Source of the DNA: Halomonas alkalisoli
Lineage (GTDB): Bacteria; Pseudomonadota; Gammaproteobacteria; Pseudomonadales; Halomonadaceae
DNA: 64,000 nt
Assembly: GCF_021412585.1 (NCBI RefSeq)
Contig: NZ_JAKCMI010000026.1
Location: forward strand, 102,082-166,081
Direction: 5' to 3'
Below the pieces are notes generated by a model that saw nothing but the letters and a program-made list of their open reading frames with translations, was not told the origin of the DNA and made no database searches. The position numbers and the translations under genes are program-made. Every line of letters begins with the position of its first letter. The first letter of the stretch is position 1. Shown piece after piece: positions 54,869 to 63,903 of the stretch.

Positions 54869-54881
54869 AGGAAAACCAAAC

Positions 54882-55295
54882 ATGACCACCGTCCCCACCC
54901 ATCAACTCCTTCATCCCGCCCACTGGAAGCCTGCCGTGGGCTACGCGAACGGCATGATGGCCACTGGCCGCACCATTTATGTGGGCGGCCAGATCGGATG
55001 GAACGGTGGCCAGACGTTCGAAAGCGATGATTTCGTTGCCCAGGTGCACCAAGCACTGACCAATATCGTAGAGGTGCTGCAAGAAGCCGGCGCCGGCCCC
55101 CAGCATCTGGTACGGCTGACCTGGTTCGTGGTCGACAAGCAGGAGTACCTGGCTCGCTTGAAAGAGGTGGGCGCCGCTTATCGCGAAGTGCTGGGCAAAC
55201 ACTTCCCCGCCATGACCATGGTTCAGGTCGCCGACCTGATCGAGGATCGAGCCAGGGTAGAGATCGAAGCCACCGCGGTAGTGCCGGGCGACTGA
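54882..55295 (+). CDS. RidA-family (YjgF/YER057c/UK114) enamine/imine deaminase
   Basis: 137 residues from ATG 54882 with AAGGA upstream. RidA features: YVGGQIGWNGG, QVHQALTNIVEVLQEAGAGPQHLVRLTWFVVDK and the arginine-bearing DRARVEIEATAVV at the C-terminus, which in RidA binds the carboxylate of the substrate. Clustered members often act on pathway-specific imines or enamines. Here it probably clears an unstable nitrogen-containing intermediate of the aromatic acid pathway. Confidence 0.85.
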   Translation: MTTVPTHQLLHPAHWKPAVGYANGMMATGRTIYVGGQIGWNGGQTFESDDFVAQVHQALTNIVEVLQEAGAGPQHLVRLTWFVVDKQEYLARLKEVGAAYREVLGKHFPAMTMVQVADLIEDRARVEIEATAVVPGD

Positions 55296-55304
55296 GTGAA
55301 GGGC

Positions 55305-55880
55305 CTACAGCGGCGTGGCAACGTTGGTGGAGAAAGTAGCTGTAGGAGCGCTCGGTTCGGCGCTCCGAGTCCCCATCGCGACTGGCGTCGATAGGCGCCT
55401 CGGCGGAGGCTGAAAGGTTGGTTGTTGTCGCGAATACCGGCAACACCGCCGGGAGGCCTGCGGCCTCCAGTCGTGAGCTGAAGCTACTCCGACAGCGGCG
55501 TGGCAACGTTGGTGGAGAAAGCCGCTGTCAGAGCGCTGGCCCCTACAGCGGCGTGGCAACGTTGGTGGAGAAAGCAGCTGTTGGAGCGCTGGTTTCCATC
55601 GCGACTGGCGCCGATAGGCGCCCGGCGGAGGCTGAAAGGTTGGTTTTCATCGCAAATACCGGCAAACACCGCCGGGAGGCCTGCGGCCTCCAGTCGTGAG
55701 CTGAAGCTACTCCTACAGCGGAGTGGCAACGTTGGTGGAGAAAGCAGCTGTCGGAGAGCTCGGTTCGGCGCTCCGACTCCCCATCGCGACTGGCGCCGTC
55801 GGTGGATAGAATCGCTGTAGGAGCGCTGGTCCCCATCGCGACTGGCGCCGGTAGGCGCCTCGGCGGAGGCCTCTTCCAGT
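55305..55880. repeat. Second island of the dispersed repeat family (reverse orientation)
   Basis: About two and a half degraded units in opposite orientation to the 45.4-kb array. Recognisable are CCTACAGCGGCGTGGCAACG, GCGCCTCGGCGGAGGCTGAA and GGGAGGCCTGCGGCCTCC. Extra short units (CGTTGGTGGAGAAAGCAGCTG) are interspersed, several times repeated. It fills most of the 736-bp gap after the RidA gene. Short frames in it are not genes. Confidence 0.85.
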
Positions 55881-55932
55881 GTGGCTCAAGATTGGCCCGA
55901 TGGCTGATCAAGGTGAGTAATCAGGAAACGAA

Positions 55933-55971
55933 AAAAGCCTGAGCCCCGTGCAATACAGGACTCAGGCTTTT
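55933..55971 (-). terminator. Rho-independent terminator after the WecA-fusion gene
   Basis: AAAAGCCTGAG and CTCAGGCTTTT form an 11-bp stem with a 17-nt loop; on the minus strand it is followed by TTTTTTCG. It lies ~60 bp after the stop at 56032. The symmetric A/T flanks could also let it work from the plus strand. Confidence 0.88.
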
Positions 55972-56031
55972 CGTGTCACTTGAGGGCACCGGCCAATCCA
56001 AGGCCAGTTCAGATGGTTTCTACATGGCTGC

Positions 56032-58428
56032 CTACCGTTCTGGCTGGGAGCGCATGGCGATCCAGCACTGGTGAAACGCGGCGGTGGCACCACAGGCCAC
56101 GAGCAGTACCACCAGGGCCAATGAGCCCGGGTCGCGTATCGGTACCGCCAGGAAGAACATCGAGACGACCGCCGCCGCGCAGTTGAGCAGCCCAATGGCC
56201 CAGACCGACGGCCAGATTTTTCCGATGGCCACCTGCAGCACCGCACGAATCAACAGCAGCGTGACCACGGCGAATCCCAAAAGCCCCACCAGGCCAAAGC
56301 CTGCGGCAACGCCGGCGTAGAGGGAATGGAAGCCCTGATAGCCATCCAGCCACAGGCCGAGGTCGCCGGGTGCCATGCTGCCGGTGCCGAACCAGACGTT
56401 GCCCCGCCATTCGCGCCACGCCTGCGCCCACAGCATCAGCCGTTCGGTACTGCCGGGATGAATGGCGTGAGCCGCGGCCATCTCGCCCTTCAAGGTCAGA
56501 AAAATGGCCTGTAGCGGTTCGAGCAGGCCTTCCACCAGGGTCCTGTCATCGCTGACCAGCACCTGCCAGGTCATCAAGCCCACCAGTAGCGTCAGCAGCA
56601 GGGTCAGGGCACCCACCAGGCCAAACTGGCGGCTGCGATATATGCCCATCATCAGCGTAATCCCGGCGAAGCAGAGCACCCCCGCCATGGCGCCGAGCCA
56701 TCCGGTGGCGTAGCCGGTGGCCACCAGCACCACCAGCACCGGAATGCACATCAGCAGCGCCGCCCCCACCTGATAGGTGGGGCGCCAGCCGATGCCGAGC
56801 CGCTGCACGCCGGAAAAGAGCATGGCCAGCAGGATCACAAAACCGATACTGGCGACAAAGCCAGTCTGGGAAGGGTTGCCCCAGGCATGCGGATTGGAGA
56901 GCACGCCGTCATCCAATCGATCCCAGTCGGCATGCAGCACGAAGGAAGCGACACCGCCGAGCAGGAACAGCGTGAAGAGCCATGGCCACTGCAGGCGCAC
57001 CTGGGCCAGCCACCAGCCGATGGGAATGCTGACGACGCCCGTGATCAATACCAGCGGCACCCAATCCGGCGACACCGGCAGCACGCTACTCGCCCCCAGC
57101 GTTCTTGCCACCACATAGCCGCCAAGCCCCAGGCTGGCCCAGAACAGCGGCAGCCGGACGGCATCACGCAGAAAGCTAGGCAGCGCAAACAGCGTGGCCA
57201 ACAGCACCATGCAAGCGCCCAGCGCGCTGACCCAGGGATTCAGCGTCAGCGTGAACAGCGCCAGGTAGAGCCCGCCCAGTGCCAGGTTGAATCGCCAGCC
57301 GTTGACGATGGGCCGAGTGCGCAGCATCACACCATCGGCATGGACGCGGGTCAATATGCCAGGCCCCTGTGGCGTGGCGTACAACCTGCGCAGCGCCTTG
57401 CTGGTTCGCCAGGCGTGGCGGATGAACACATAATGGGCCACGCCGACGCCGATAAGGCCGAGCAGCAACAGCACATCCGGCACGCCCAACAGCGAGCCCA
57501 ACACCCCCACGGCTCCCAGCGCGGCGGTCAAGCCCATCAGCGCCATAGTGGCCGCGCCCGGCGAGAACCCCGCGCGCAGGAAGATGTGGTGCAAATGATC
57601 GCGGTCGGCGGAGAACGGGCTGCGCCCCTTGCGGATACGCCGGATCATCAGGCTCAGAGTATCCATCACCGGCATTACCAGGACCCAGCCGTAGGCCACC
57701 GGGCTCAGCACCGCCCCTTCCTGCTGGGAAAGCTCGATCACGAACCAGGCGATGGCAAAGCCGAGCGCCATGCTGCCGGCATCGCCCATGAACACGCTGG
57801 CCTGCTTGCGCCAGGGGTGGCGCATGTTGAAGAACAGAAAGCCCACCACCGCCGCGGCCAGCGAGGTGATCACCACCAGCAACGAAACCTGGCCCTGCAG
57901 GGCGGCAATGACGCCTAGCCAGGTCAGCATAACCAGCACCGTGCCCCCCGCCAGGCCATCGATGCCGTCCATCATGTTCACCGCATTGACCAGCCCCGCC
58001 ACGGCCACCACCGTGACCGGTACCGCCAGCCAGCCCAACTGGACCTCGCCCACCAGGGGGTAATGGCCGAGCGTGGTCACCAGCTGCCGCCCCCACGCCA
58101 CCATCAACACGGCGGCCATCAACTGTACGCCGAGCTTGACCGTACTGAGCATGTCGCGGGCATCGTCGATCACCCCGCAGGCCACCAGCAGCGCCATGCC
58201 GGCAAACAGCGGCCCATGACCGCCCTGCTCAACTGGCAGGAACGGCTGGATCAGCAGGAAACCGATGAAGACCCCAAGCCCACCGGTCAGCGGCACCACC
58301 CCCTGATGCTGCTTGCGCCCCCCGGGCTTATCGGCCAGCCCCACCGCCGCGGCGGGGCGACGAAGTACCGCAATGGCAATGGCCGACAGCACCATGGCCA
58401 ACAGGGGAATGAAACTCCATGAGCCCAT
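56032..58428 (-). CDS. WecA/MraY-like glycan-1-phosphate transferase fused to an O-antigen polymerase/ligase-like membrane domain
   Basis: 798 residues from ATG 58428, preceded by AGGGAG; an upstream frame start at 58497 lacks support. The N-terminal ~330 residues are a polyprenyl-phosphate HexNAc-1-phosphate transferase: KQHQGVVPLTGGLGV, VIDDARDMLS, NAVNMMDGIDGLAGG, FMGDAGSMALGF and HLHHIFLRAG. The C-terminal ~430 residues have another ten or so membrane segments with a large loop. WFGTGSMAPGDLGLWLDGYQGFHSLY resembles the periplasmic loop of Wzy/WaaL-type proteins. One chain thus appears to combine an initiating enzyme with a polymerase or ligase. The first half is certain; the second is assigned by topology. 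Confidence 0.8.
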   Translation of the reverse strand: MGSWSFIPLLAMVLSAIAIAVLRRPAAAVGLADKPGGRKQHQGVVPLTGGLGVFIGFLLIQPFLPVEQGGHGPLFAGMALLVACGVIDDARDMLSTVKLGVQLMAAVLMVAWGRQLVTTLGHYPLVGEVQLGWLAVPVTVVAVAGLVNAVNMMDGIDGLAGGTVLVMLTWLGVIAALQGQVSLLVVITSLAAAVVGFLFFNMRHPWRKQASVFMGDAGSMALGFAIAWFVIELSQQEGAVLSPVAYGWVLVMPVMDTLSLMIRRIRKGRSPFSADRDHLHHIFLRAGFSPGAATMALMGLTAALGAVGVLGSLLGVPDVLLLLGLIGVGVAHYVFIRHAWRTSKALRRLYATPQGPGILTRVHADGVMLRTRPIVNGWRFNLALGGLYLALFTLTLNPWVSALGACMVLLATLFALPSFLRDAVRLPLFWASLGLGGYVVARTLGASSVLPVSPDWVPLVLITGVVSIPIGWWLAQVRLQWPWLFTLFLLGGVASFVLHADWDRLDDGVLSNPHAWGNPSQTGFVASIGFVILLAMLFSGVQRLGIGWRPTYQVGAALLMCIPVLVVLVATGYATGWLGAMAGVLCFAGITLMMGIYRSRQFGLVGALTLLLTLLVGLMTWQVLVSDDRTLVEGLLEPLQAIFLTLKGEMAAAHAIHPGSTERLMLWAQAWREWRGNVWFGTGSMAPGDLGLWLDGYQGFHSLYAGVAAGFGLVGLLGFAVVTLLLIRAVLQVAIGKIWPSVWAIGLLNCAAAVVSMFFLAVPIRDPGSLALVVLLVACGATAAFHQCWIAMRSQPER

Positions 58429-58675
58429 ATAACTCCCTACGTTCCAGTTATCGCCATGGCGTGGCCGCGCTTTCTGAGAAGCGTTGAACTCACGCACGGC
58501 TTGTTCTTGATGATCGAAACCCTTACTTGAAACGGAGTGGCGGCAGAAGCCACAAACACAGGCGGGAAAACTCAGGCCAATAACGCCTCGCCGGGCTCTA
58601 CTGGCCTGATTGTTGTTATGGGTTTATTTGTTGTCAGGAAACGGGAAGTGCCTGGTATGGATTTTCCAGGAGTCG

Positions 58676-58946
58676 TCAGACCACCGGTTTCATCAGGGGG
58701 ATGGTGGGACGCGGCAGGCGTGCTTCGGCCGATATTCGTAATGCGTGCTCACGCCAGAACGGCCAGGTGTTATGTACGGCGTTGTATCGCATGAATTCAC
58801 TGATTGCCGCTTCGGAAAGGCCATCCCGGTAGCGGTAGGTCGCAGCAAAGCAGGCCGTCATCTCAGCCAGCACCTAACTATCCCCGATATTCGATTCGTA
58901 GCTGCCTTGCCGCGGCATGGGCATCCTTCAGGTCATAGATCGGCAC
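58676..58946 (-). pseudogene. Decayed SecB-like chaperone gene
   Basis: A GTG-initiated N-terminal piece (VPIYDLKDAHAAARQLRIEY) stops at TAG near 58878. In a different frame an open C-terminal piece of ~65 residues follows, with WPFWREHALRISAEARLPRP and a final PTIPLMKPVV, which resembles the end of SecB-like proteins (WPYWREF...LP...LP). The two look like one gene broken by a deletion with frameshift. The gene upstream on the same strand is an ImmA/IrrE-type protein. Confidence 0.45.
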
Positions 58947-58959
58947 CGCCCACCTCTCC

Positions 58960-58974
58960 TAACCATCATGGTTA
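58960..58974. promoter_or_regulatory. Perfect palindrome TAACCATCATGGTTA
   Basis: Seven-bp arms around a single base, just upstream of the decayed SecB-like gene and its ribosome-binding sequence. Such short palindromes are typical autoregulation sites of XRE-type regulators, and the neighbouring metalloprotease belongs to a family often fused to one. Confidence 0.4.
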
Positions 58975-59005
58975 GCTCCTTGAGTGTCACGTGCTAACCG
59001 GCCAT

Positions 59006-59318
59006 GCGCCAGCCGCGATGCGGACTCGGAGCGCCGAACGGAGCGCTCCGACAGCAAACCTCTCCACCAACGTTGCCACGCCGCTGTCGGAGTATCTTTA
59101 GATCACGACTGGAGGCCGCAGGACTCCTGGCGGTGTTGCCGGTGCCAGCGATAACCACTGACCTTGCCGCCTCCGCCGAGGCGCCTATCGGCGCCAGTCG
59201 CGATGGAAACCAGCGCTCCAACAGCGATTCTCTCCACCAACGGAGCCACACCGCTGTCGGAGGAAGCTTTAGCTCCGGTCCGACGCATCGGCTACTGGAG
59301 GCCGCAGGCCTCCCAGGA
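59006..59318. repeat. Third island of the dispersed repeat family
   Basis: About one and a half units in the same orientation as the 45.4-kb array: CTCCACCAACGTTGCCACGC, GACTGGAGGCCGCAGGACTC, CTCCGCCGAGGCGCCTATCG and GGAGGAAGCTTTAGCTCCGG. Its right end runs into the 3' end of the metalloprotease gene and provides its last codons and stop. Confidence 0.85.
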
Positions 59319-60263
59319 ACGGGTAAGTTCACGCATTTCTACCAGCGGCAGCTTGAGGATCTCGCCTCCGCGGGAAAGCGAAATGAGGCCTTCCTCCAAT
59401 CCTTGGCGTACCAGGCGAGCCAACCGGTCCTCCTTGAAGTCGTAGGCATCCATTCCATAAGGCTCTTCGCCGAGCTGTCGCTCACTGTAGAGCGCATGGT
59501 AGACCTCGGCATCGATGCCGCTGGGCTCATCGTGCTTGAGCAGCGAACGAGCCCGTTGCCGCTTGTATTCGGCATTGAAGCGTGCCCAGAGCCCGCCACG
59601 CGACGCCTCGGGCATGCTTTCCGCCACCCGGAACAGAACGGTACGCCAACTGACGCGAAACACTCGCTTGACCTTGAACACCCGGTCGAGCAACGAGAGC
59701 CCCGCAGTCTCGTCCCATTCGCGACGGAAGGCCCCTTCGGGCATCAGGAAGTGTGAAGCAAAGCGGTCGGCCTCACGTTCCTGGGCAGCGTCTTCTTCCG
59801 ATGCCGCGACATCATAGGCCCCGAGATGCATCAACAAATGGCCAAGCTCGTGAACCGCACTGAAGATCCAGGTCTCTACCGGCAGCCGCCCCCAGGTATT
59901 GACCACGATGGCAGGGCCGCCTCGCTCATCGGCCCCGACGGAAAGCCCCATGAAGGCATCGTTGGGCACGGAAATGGAGCGCACCTTGATGCCACGCGCC
60001 TCCAGCAGGCCACAGATATCATGCACCGGCTCGCGGTCATTGAGGTGGAAAGCCGATCTCACCCGCTGCGCATAGGCCGGGATATCTTCCGGCCCATGAT
60101 GGAGGCAGTCCTCCCAGAGCAGCTCCAGCGCATGCCCCGGCCGCTTGTCAACGTCAGTGAAGGTTGGCCGTATTGGGGGACAAATTCCACACCCACGGCG
60201 AAGAGCCATAACAGATACGGGACCGAAGTTCGGGTGAAACAGGGTATGAGGCTTGTATTCCAA
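59292..60263 (-). CDS. ImmA/IrrE-family metalloendopeptidase, probably truncated at both ends
   Basis: 323 residues. The zinc motif is HELGH in IFSAVHELGHLLMH, and the third ligand is in EREADRFASHFLMP, both standard for ImmA/IrrE. The usual N-terminal XRE helix-turn-helix is absent: the first ~35 residues (to about FTDVDKRPG) look unrelated and lie at the junction with the polysaccharide fragment at 60314. The last ~8 residues (SWEACGLQ) are encoded by the dispersed repeat. Such proteins cleave partner regulators in mobile-element or stress systems. It may be a remnant rather than a working gene. Confidence 0.65.
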   Translation of the reverse strand: MEYKPHTLFHPNFGPVSVMALRRGCGICPPIRPTFTDVDKRPGHALELLWEDCLHHGPEDIPAYAQRVRSAFHLNDREPVHDICGLLEARGIKVRSISVPNDAFMGLSVGADERGGPAIVVNTWGRLPVETWIFSAVHELGHLLMHLGAYDVAASEEDAAQEREADRFASHFLMPEGAFRREWDETAGLSLLDRVFKVKRVFRVSWRTVLFRVAESMPEASRGGLWARFNAEYKRQRARSLLKHDEPSGIDAEVYHALYSERQLGEEPYGMDAYDFKEDRLARLVRQGLEEGLISLSRGGEILKLPLVEMRELTRSWEACGLQ

Positions 60264-60313
60264 CGGCCAACGCCACTCAGAGTCTGCAGCAATATATTTT
60301 ATTTTAATAAAAC

Positions 60314-61426
60314 TTAGGATGCGGACACCAAGTCTAGAGTCTCAAGGTACGCATTAATTACCGTTTCTTCATCAAAATGTGTTGCCATACGAATTCGGGC
60401 AGCATTGCCCATTGCGGTACGTTCTGCATCTGAAAGCTTCAGGAACTGCCCCATAGCCGCAGCCAGCCCCGCGCTGTCTCGGGGTGGGCACAAGTAACCA
60501 GTCACACCTGGCTCCACCACATCTCGGCAGCCAGGCATATTAGTAGTAATAACAGGCCTTCCCACAGCCGCCGCCTCCAGCAGGCTGCGGGGAGTGCCCT
60601 CACGGTAGAAAGTTGGCAATACCACACAGTCAGCTGCAGATATATAGGGGCGAACATCAGTGGTTTCACCAAGATAGCTGACCACACCTGAATGGGTAAG
60701 GCGAGCAATGTCCCTTTGGGTCAGACCTCCGGCCTTGCCCGTACCATAGGGACCGAGGAGCTGAAATCGAGCTTGCGGGTAAGTCGCATGCAACGATTCT
60801 GCCGCTTCAGCGAAAACCTCCACACCCTTGTCGCCCAACATACGGGCCACAAGTAAGAAAGTCACTTGGTCCTGATTCGGCAACGGTGCAGCAGCAAAGT
60901 GAGCTAGGTCTACCCCGGACCCAGGCAGTAACCGGGCCTGGCGTTTATCGATTAGTCCAGCCTGAAGAAAGAGTTCAAGGTCATCGGGATTTTGCAAATA
61001 AACCTTTGGACAGTGGCGAAATGCAGTTCGATACAGCGGTTTAACCATCTTTTTCAACAGTCCCGGCCTATCAAATACCGAGCCAAGGCCCGTCACGTTG
61101 GGAATAAAAGGTATACCAAGTGCCCGCGCACTAAGCGCACCGTAGATATTTGGTTTTATAGTGTACCCCAGAATAGCGTCCGGTCGTATACGACGAATAG
61201 AAAGAAAAATACGAAGAAGAAGCTTCAACTCCCGAAACGGTGATGTGCCTGTCGCATGCATGGGCATATTAATCACCCGCACTCCCAAGGCAGTCAGTTC
61301 AGGTGTCCGATTGTCAACTGGGACTAGCGCCGTCAGGCTATGCCCTTCTTCAACCAACCGCTGGATCAGCGTAGAACGGAAATTAACAAGTTTGAAAGAA
61401 GTGTTCGCAATAAGTAGTATTTTCAT
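60314..61426 (-). CDS. Glycosyltransferase family 4 (PglA-like)
   Basis: 370 residues. N-terminal MKILLIANTSFKLVNFRSTL and GYTIKPNIYGALSARALGIPFIPNVTGLG are typical of the PglA/TuaC-like GT4 subgroup. The donor site shows LLVARMLGDKGVEVF and VLPTFYREGTPRSLLEAAAVGRPVITT. It is coded with an EpsG-type gene, suggesting a second partial polysaccharide cluster. Confidence 0.82.
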   Translation of the reverse strand: MKILLIANTSFKLVNFRSTLIQRLVEEGHSLTALVPVDNRTPELTALGVRVINMPMHATGTSPFRELKLLLRIFLSIRRIRPDAILGYTIKPNIYGALSARALGIPFIPNVTGLGSVFDRPGLLKKMVKPLYRTAFRHCPKVYLQNPDDLELFLQAGLIDKRQARLLPGSGVDLAHFAAAPLPNQDQVTFLLVARMLGDKGVEVFAEAAESLHATYPQARFQLLGPYGTGKAGGLTQRDIARLTHSGVVSYLGETTDVRPYISAADCVVLPTFYREGTPRSLLEAAAVGRPVITTNMPGCRDVVEPGVTGYLCPPRDSAGLAAAMGQFLKLSDAERTAMGNAARIRMATHFDEETVINAYLETLDLVSAS

Positions 61427-61492
61427 TGCAGTACCGAAGAAGACAAGTTAATCAAGGCAGGAAATTGCCACTCATTTAGGCAGCAGGCTGCA

Positions 61493-62539
61493 TTATATAA
61501 AAATGGAATTTTGGTAGGGAATCCAATACTGTGAATTATTTGCGTAAAACAACCATATTAGCAATGTTGCAAAGTAAGATAAAAGTATAACCAAGACAGA
61601 AATAGTCCGAAAACATCCTTTGAAATTTTCTGGAAAAACAGAAAACACATAAAGTTGCAATGGTATAAAATATACAGCAACTCTATCCAAGAGGGTAGAA
61701 GATGGCGAGAAAGGAAGCGCTGCCAAAAGAAGTAGCGACGCTATCGAAAACATACTCCATAAGCGACGCTTACTTTCATTTTCCTCATAATTTCTCAAGA
61801 ACAGGAGATAGATAATCGCTGCAACAACGCCTATTGATAAACGAACAAATGCACCTGATGAATTATACTCACGTTCGATATAGATATAATGCAATCTGTC
61901 CACATGCCCATCAAGAAAAATTAAATATGCGATAGGAATTAATGCAAAAAGCATTGAATATGTGAAAAGGCTCCTTTTAGCAACTGCCAACACAGCAATG
62001 GGGGCCAGTAGAACAGCCGTTTTGTGAAAAGTTGCCGCCAATGCAATCAACAACAATGCTCTAAACAGCTGTCCCTTTTCAACCTGCAATATACTTATTA
62101 ATATGATCCCAAGAGCAACACTTTGACGTGTATAGCCCATTGAAACAACAATTATTAAATAAGGCAACGCTATAGCCAAAACTAAGGCAGGCCTAGTTCT
62201 AGAAAATGAAAACTTACGCAAACCATAAAGAAATATTGCAGCGCAAACTGTATTTACCCCCCAGACACCTGCACCCAACTGGAAACTGAGCCAGTTAATA
62301 ACCATATAGCCAACATCGCTTCTGAGGATGCCTAGCGTAAAACCAATATGATCAAAGACTGTATATATACGATAGTAGCTATCCCAATCCCCTCCCACCT
62401 CAAACCTAGCACCAATAAAAAAAATTAGGAATAAAAATATTAAAAACCATAGATAATGCCAAATAAAAGCACCTTTGATACGAGGCTCGATAATCGCCAG
62501 AAGACAAGCATAAAAATAAAGGAAAAAATACACTGCCAC
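61493..62539 (-). CDS. epsG: EpsG-family polysaccharide polymerase (second copy)
   Basis: 348 residues, the same length and motif set as the EpsG at 9634-10680 (GARFEVGGDWDSYY, MGYTRQSVALGI, HKTAVLLAPIAVLA, STLLDRVAVYFIPLQ), but AT-rich in contrast to the GC-rich first copy. About ten transmembrane segments. It likely polymerises the product of the adjoining glycosyltransferase pathway. IS remnants follow immediately upstream, so the rest of its cluster may have been lost. Confidence 0.78.
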   Translation of the reverse strand: MAVYFFLYFYACLLAIIEPRIKGAFIWHYLWFLIFLFLIFFIGARFEVGGDWDSYYRIYTVFDHIGFTLGILRSDVGYMVINWLSFQLGAGVWGVNTVCAAIFLYGLRKFSFSRTRPALVLAIALPYLIIVVSMGYTRQSVALGIILISILQVEKGQLFRALLLIALAATFHKTAVLLAPIAVLAVAKRSLFTYSMLFALIPIAYLIFLDGHVDRLHYIYIEREYNSSGAFVRLSIGVVAAIIYLLFLRNYEENESKRRLWSMFSIASLLLLAALPFSPSSTLLDRVAVYFIPLQLYVFSVFPENFKGCFRTISVLVILLSYFATLLIWLFYANNSQYWIPYQNSIFI

Positions 62540-62602
62540 GGAAAATAAACCTTATGAGTAGTGTTGATATATTTCACATCAGAAAATCAAACATGCAAGT
62601 GG

Positions 62603-62795
62603 TTATGCAAAATTAATCGTGCGCTCTGTTCCGTAGTCTCTTAGCAGGAGCTGTACCTCCTTGCAGAGCCGATCGAACGATAAGTAGGCTCCCCAGCGTA
62701 GCCAGTAGTATTTGACCTGCCGCCACAGAATCTCGATCAGATTCTGCTCCGGCGAGTAGGGCGACAGGTAGACCAGGGAAAACGCATGAAAGCCG
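62603..62795 (-). mobile_element. IS630-family transposase, C-terminal fragment
   Basis: The last ~65 residues of an IS630-type DDE transposase, with the diagnostic LSPYSPEQNLIEILWRQVKYYWL carrying the third catalytic acidic residue. The upstream part is missing; the break at about 62795 coincides with the end of the ISAs1 remnant. Confidence 0.8.
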
Positions 62796-63558
62796 TCACA
62801 CCGCGAGAATGTCTGCCAGATAGGTCTCATCCAGCGCGGCTTTCTTCTGTTTCCGCCGGATACCGCCTTTGAAACGGGTCTCCCCTTTCAGGTAATTCAG
62901 CGCGATATGTCGGACCCTGGCGAGGTTTTCAGCCGCCTGACCACGGTGAAGCGGAGCGCCACATCCAGGTACCAGTGGAGCTTATTCTCCACATGCCAAT
63001 GCTGGCGGGCCGCTTCGGCGAGCTTCTTGGCGCTCAGATCGGCAGAGCTGATGTAGTAACGGATCATCGGTGCCTCAGGTGCACCCTCGCCTTCCTGGCG
63101 AAAGCTCATTACGACACCCAGCGTTTTCATCCCAGGCCATTCGTTGCTAATCTCCTGAAATTCATCGGTGATTTCGCTGACGATATGATAGCGCGTCTCT
63201 TGCCGCCCGCGGTTCTTCTCATCCGTGACATAGGCGCCACCCTCGAAGCTGGCTACTTTGGCCATGGGAAACGCAGCCTCAAAGGCGTCGGCTAAGGCCG
63301 GCTGGTTGTCCTTCACCGATAGCAAGTAATCAGCACCCTTCTGCAGCACCTGTGTGGCGATCTTTTTCTGACACCCCATTGCATCGATCGTCACCAGGCA
63401 ACTTTGCAGATTGAGAAGCTTGAGCAGCTCGGGAATCGCCGTAATCTCGTTAGATTTCTCCGCCGCCTTGTCCTGTCCCAGCACTACACCATTCGCCGCG
63501 CTGAAGGCACTGACCATGTGGATCGCGCCTTTGCCCTTCCCTCGGCAGTACGACCCGC
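62796..63558 (-). mobile_element. ISAs1-family transposase remnant (truncated and frameshifted)
   Basis: The main frame (GSYCRGKGKGAIHMVSAFSAANG onward) carries LVTIDAMGCQKKIATQVL, DYLLSVKDNQP and HWHVENKLHWYLDVALR, all typical of ISAs1/H-repeat transposases. After DVALR a short deletion shifts the frame, and the expected C-terminus (AAENLARVRHIALNYLKGE to LADILAV) continues in another frame to the stop at 62796. The 5' end is cut at 63559 by the left end of the IS3 element. Confidence 0.85.
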
Positions 63559-63636
63559 TGACCTTCCCCCCAGAAACCGGTCCACCGTCGATGTGAGATT
63601 TCCGCTACGTTTACTCTGATAGCAGGAGATCTCACG

Positions 63637-63903
63637 ATGAAGCGTAACCGACATACCGAAGAGCAGATCATCAGCATCCTCAAGGCCAACGAGCGCGGCG
63701 TCTCGATCGCCGAGCTGGCTCGGTAGAACGGCGTGACCGAGCAGACCATCTACCGCTGGAAGGCCAAGTACAGCGGCATGGAAGTCTCGGAGGCCAAGCG
63801 CCTGCGCGAGCTGGAGACCGAGAACGCCCGGCTGAAGAAGCTCCTGGCGGAAAGCGCCCTCGACAATGCTGCGCTCAAGGAGATTGTCTCGGGAAAATGG
63901 TGA
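63637..63903 (+). pseudogene. IS3 orfA with in-frame amber stop
   Basis: 88-codon orfA starting MKRNRHTEEQIISILKANE with helix-turn-helix residues GVTEQTIYRWKAKY and the leucine-rich LETENARLKKLLAESALDNAALKE. Codon 30 is TAG (63724-63726), where family members usually have Lys or a polar residue before NGV, so the reading frame is interrupted. Confidence 0.75.
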
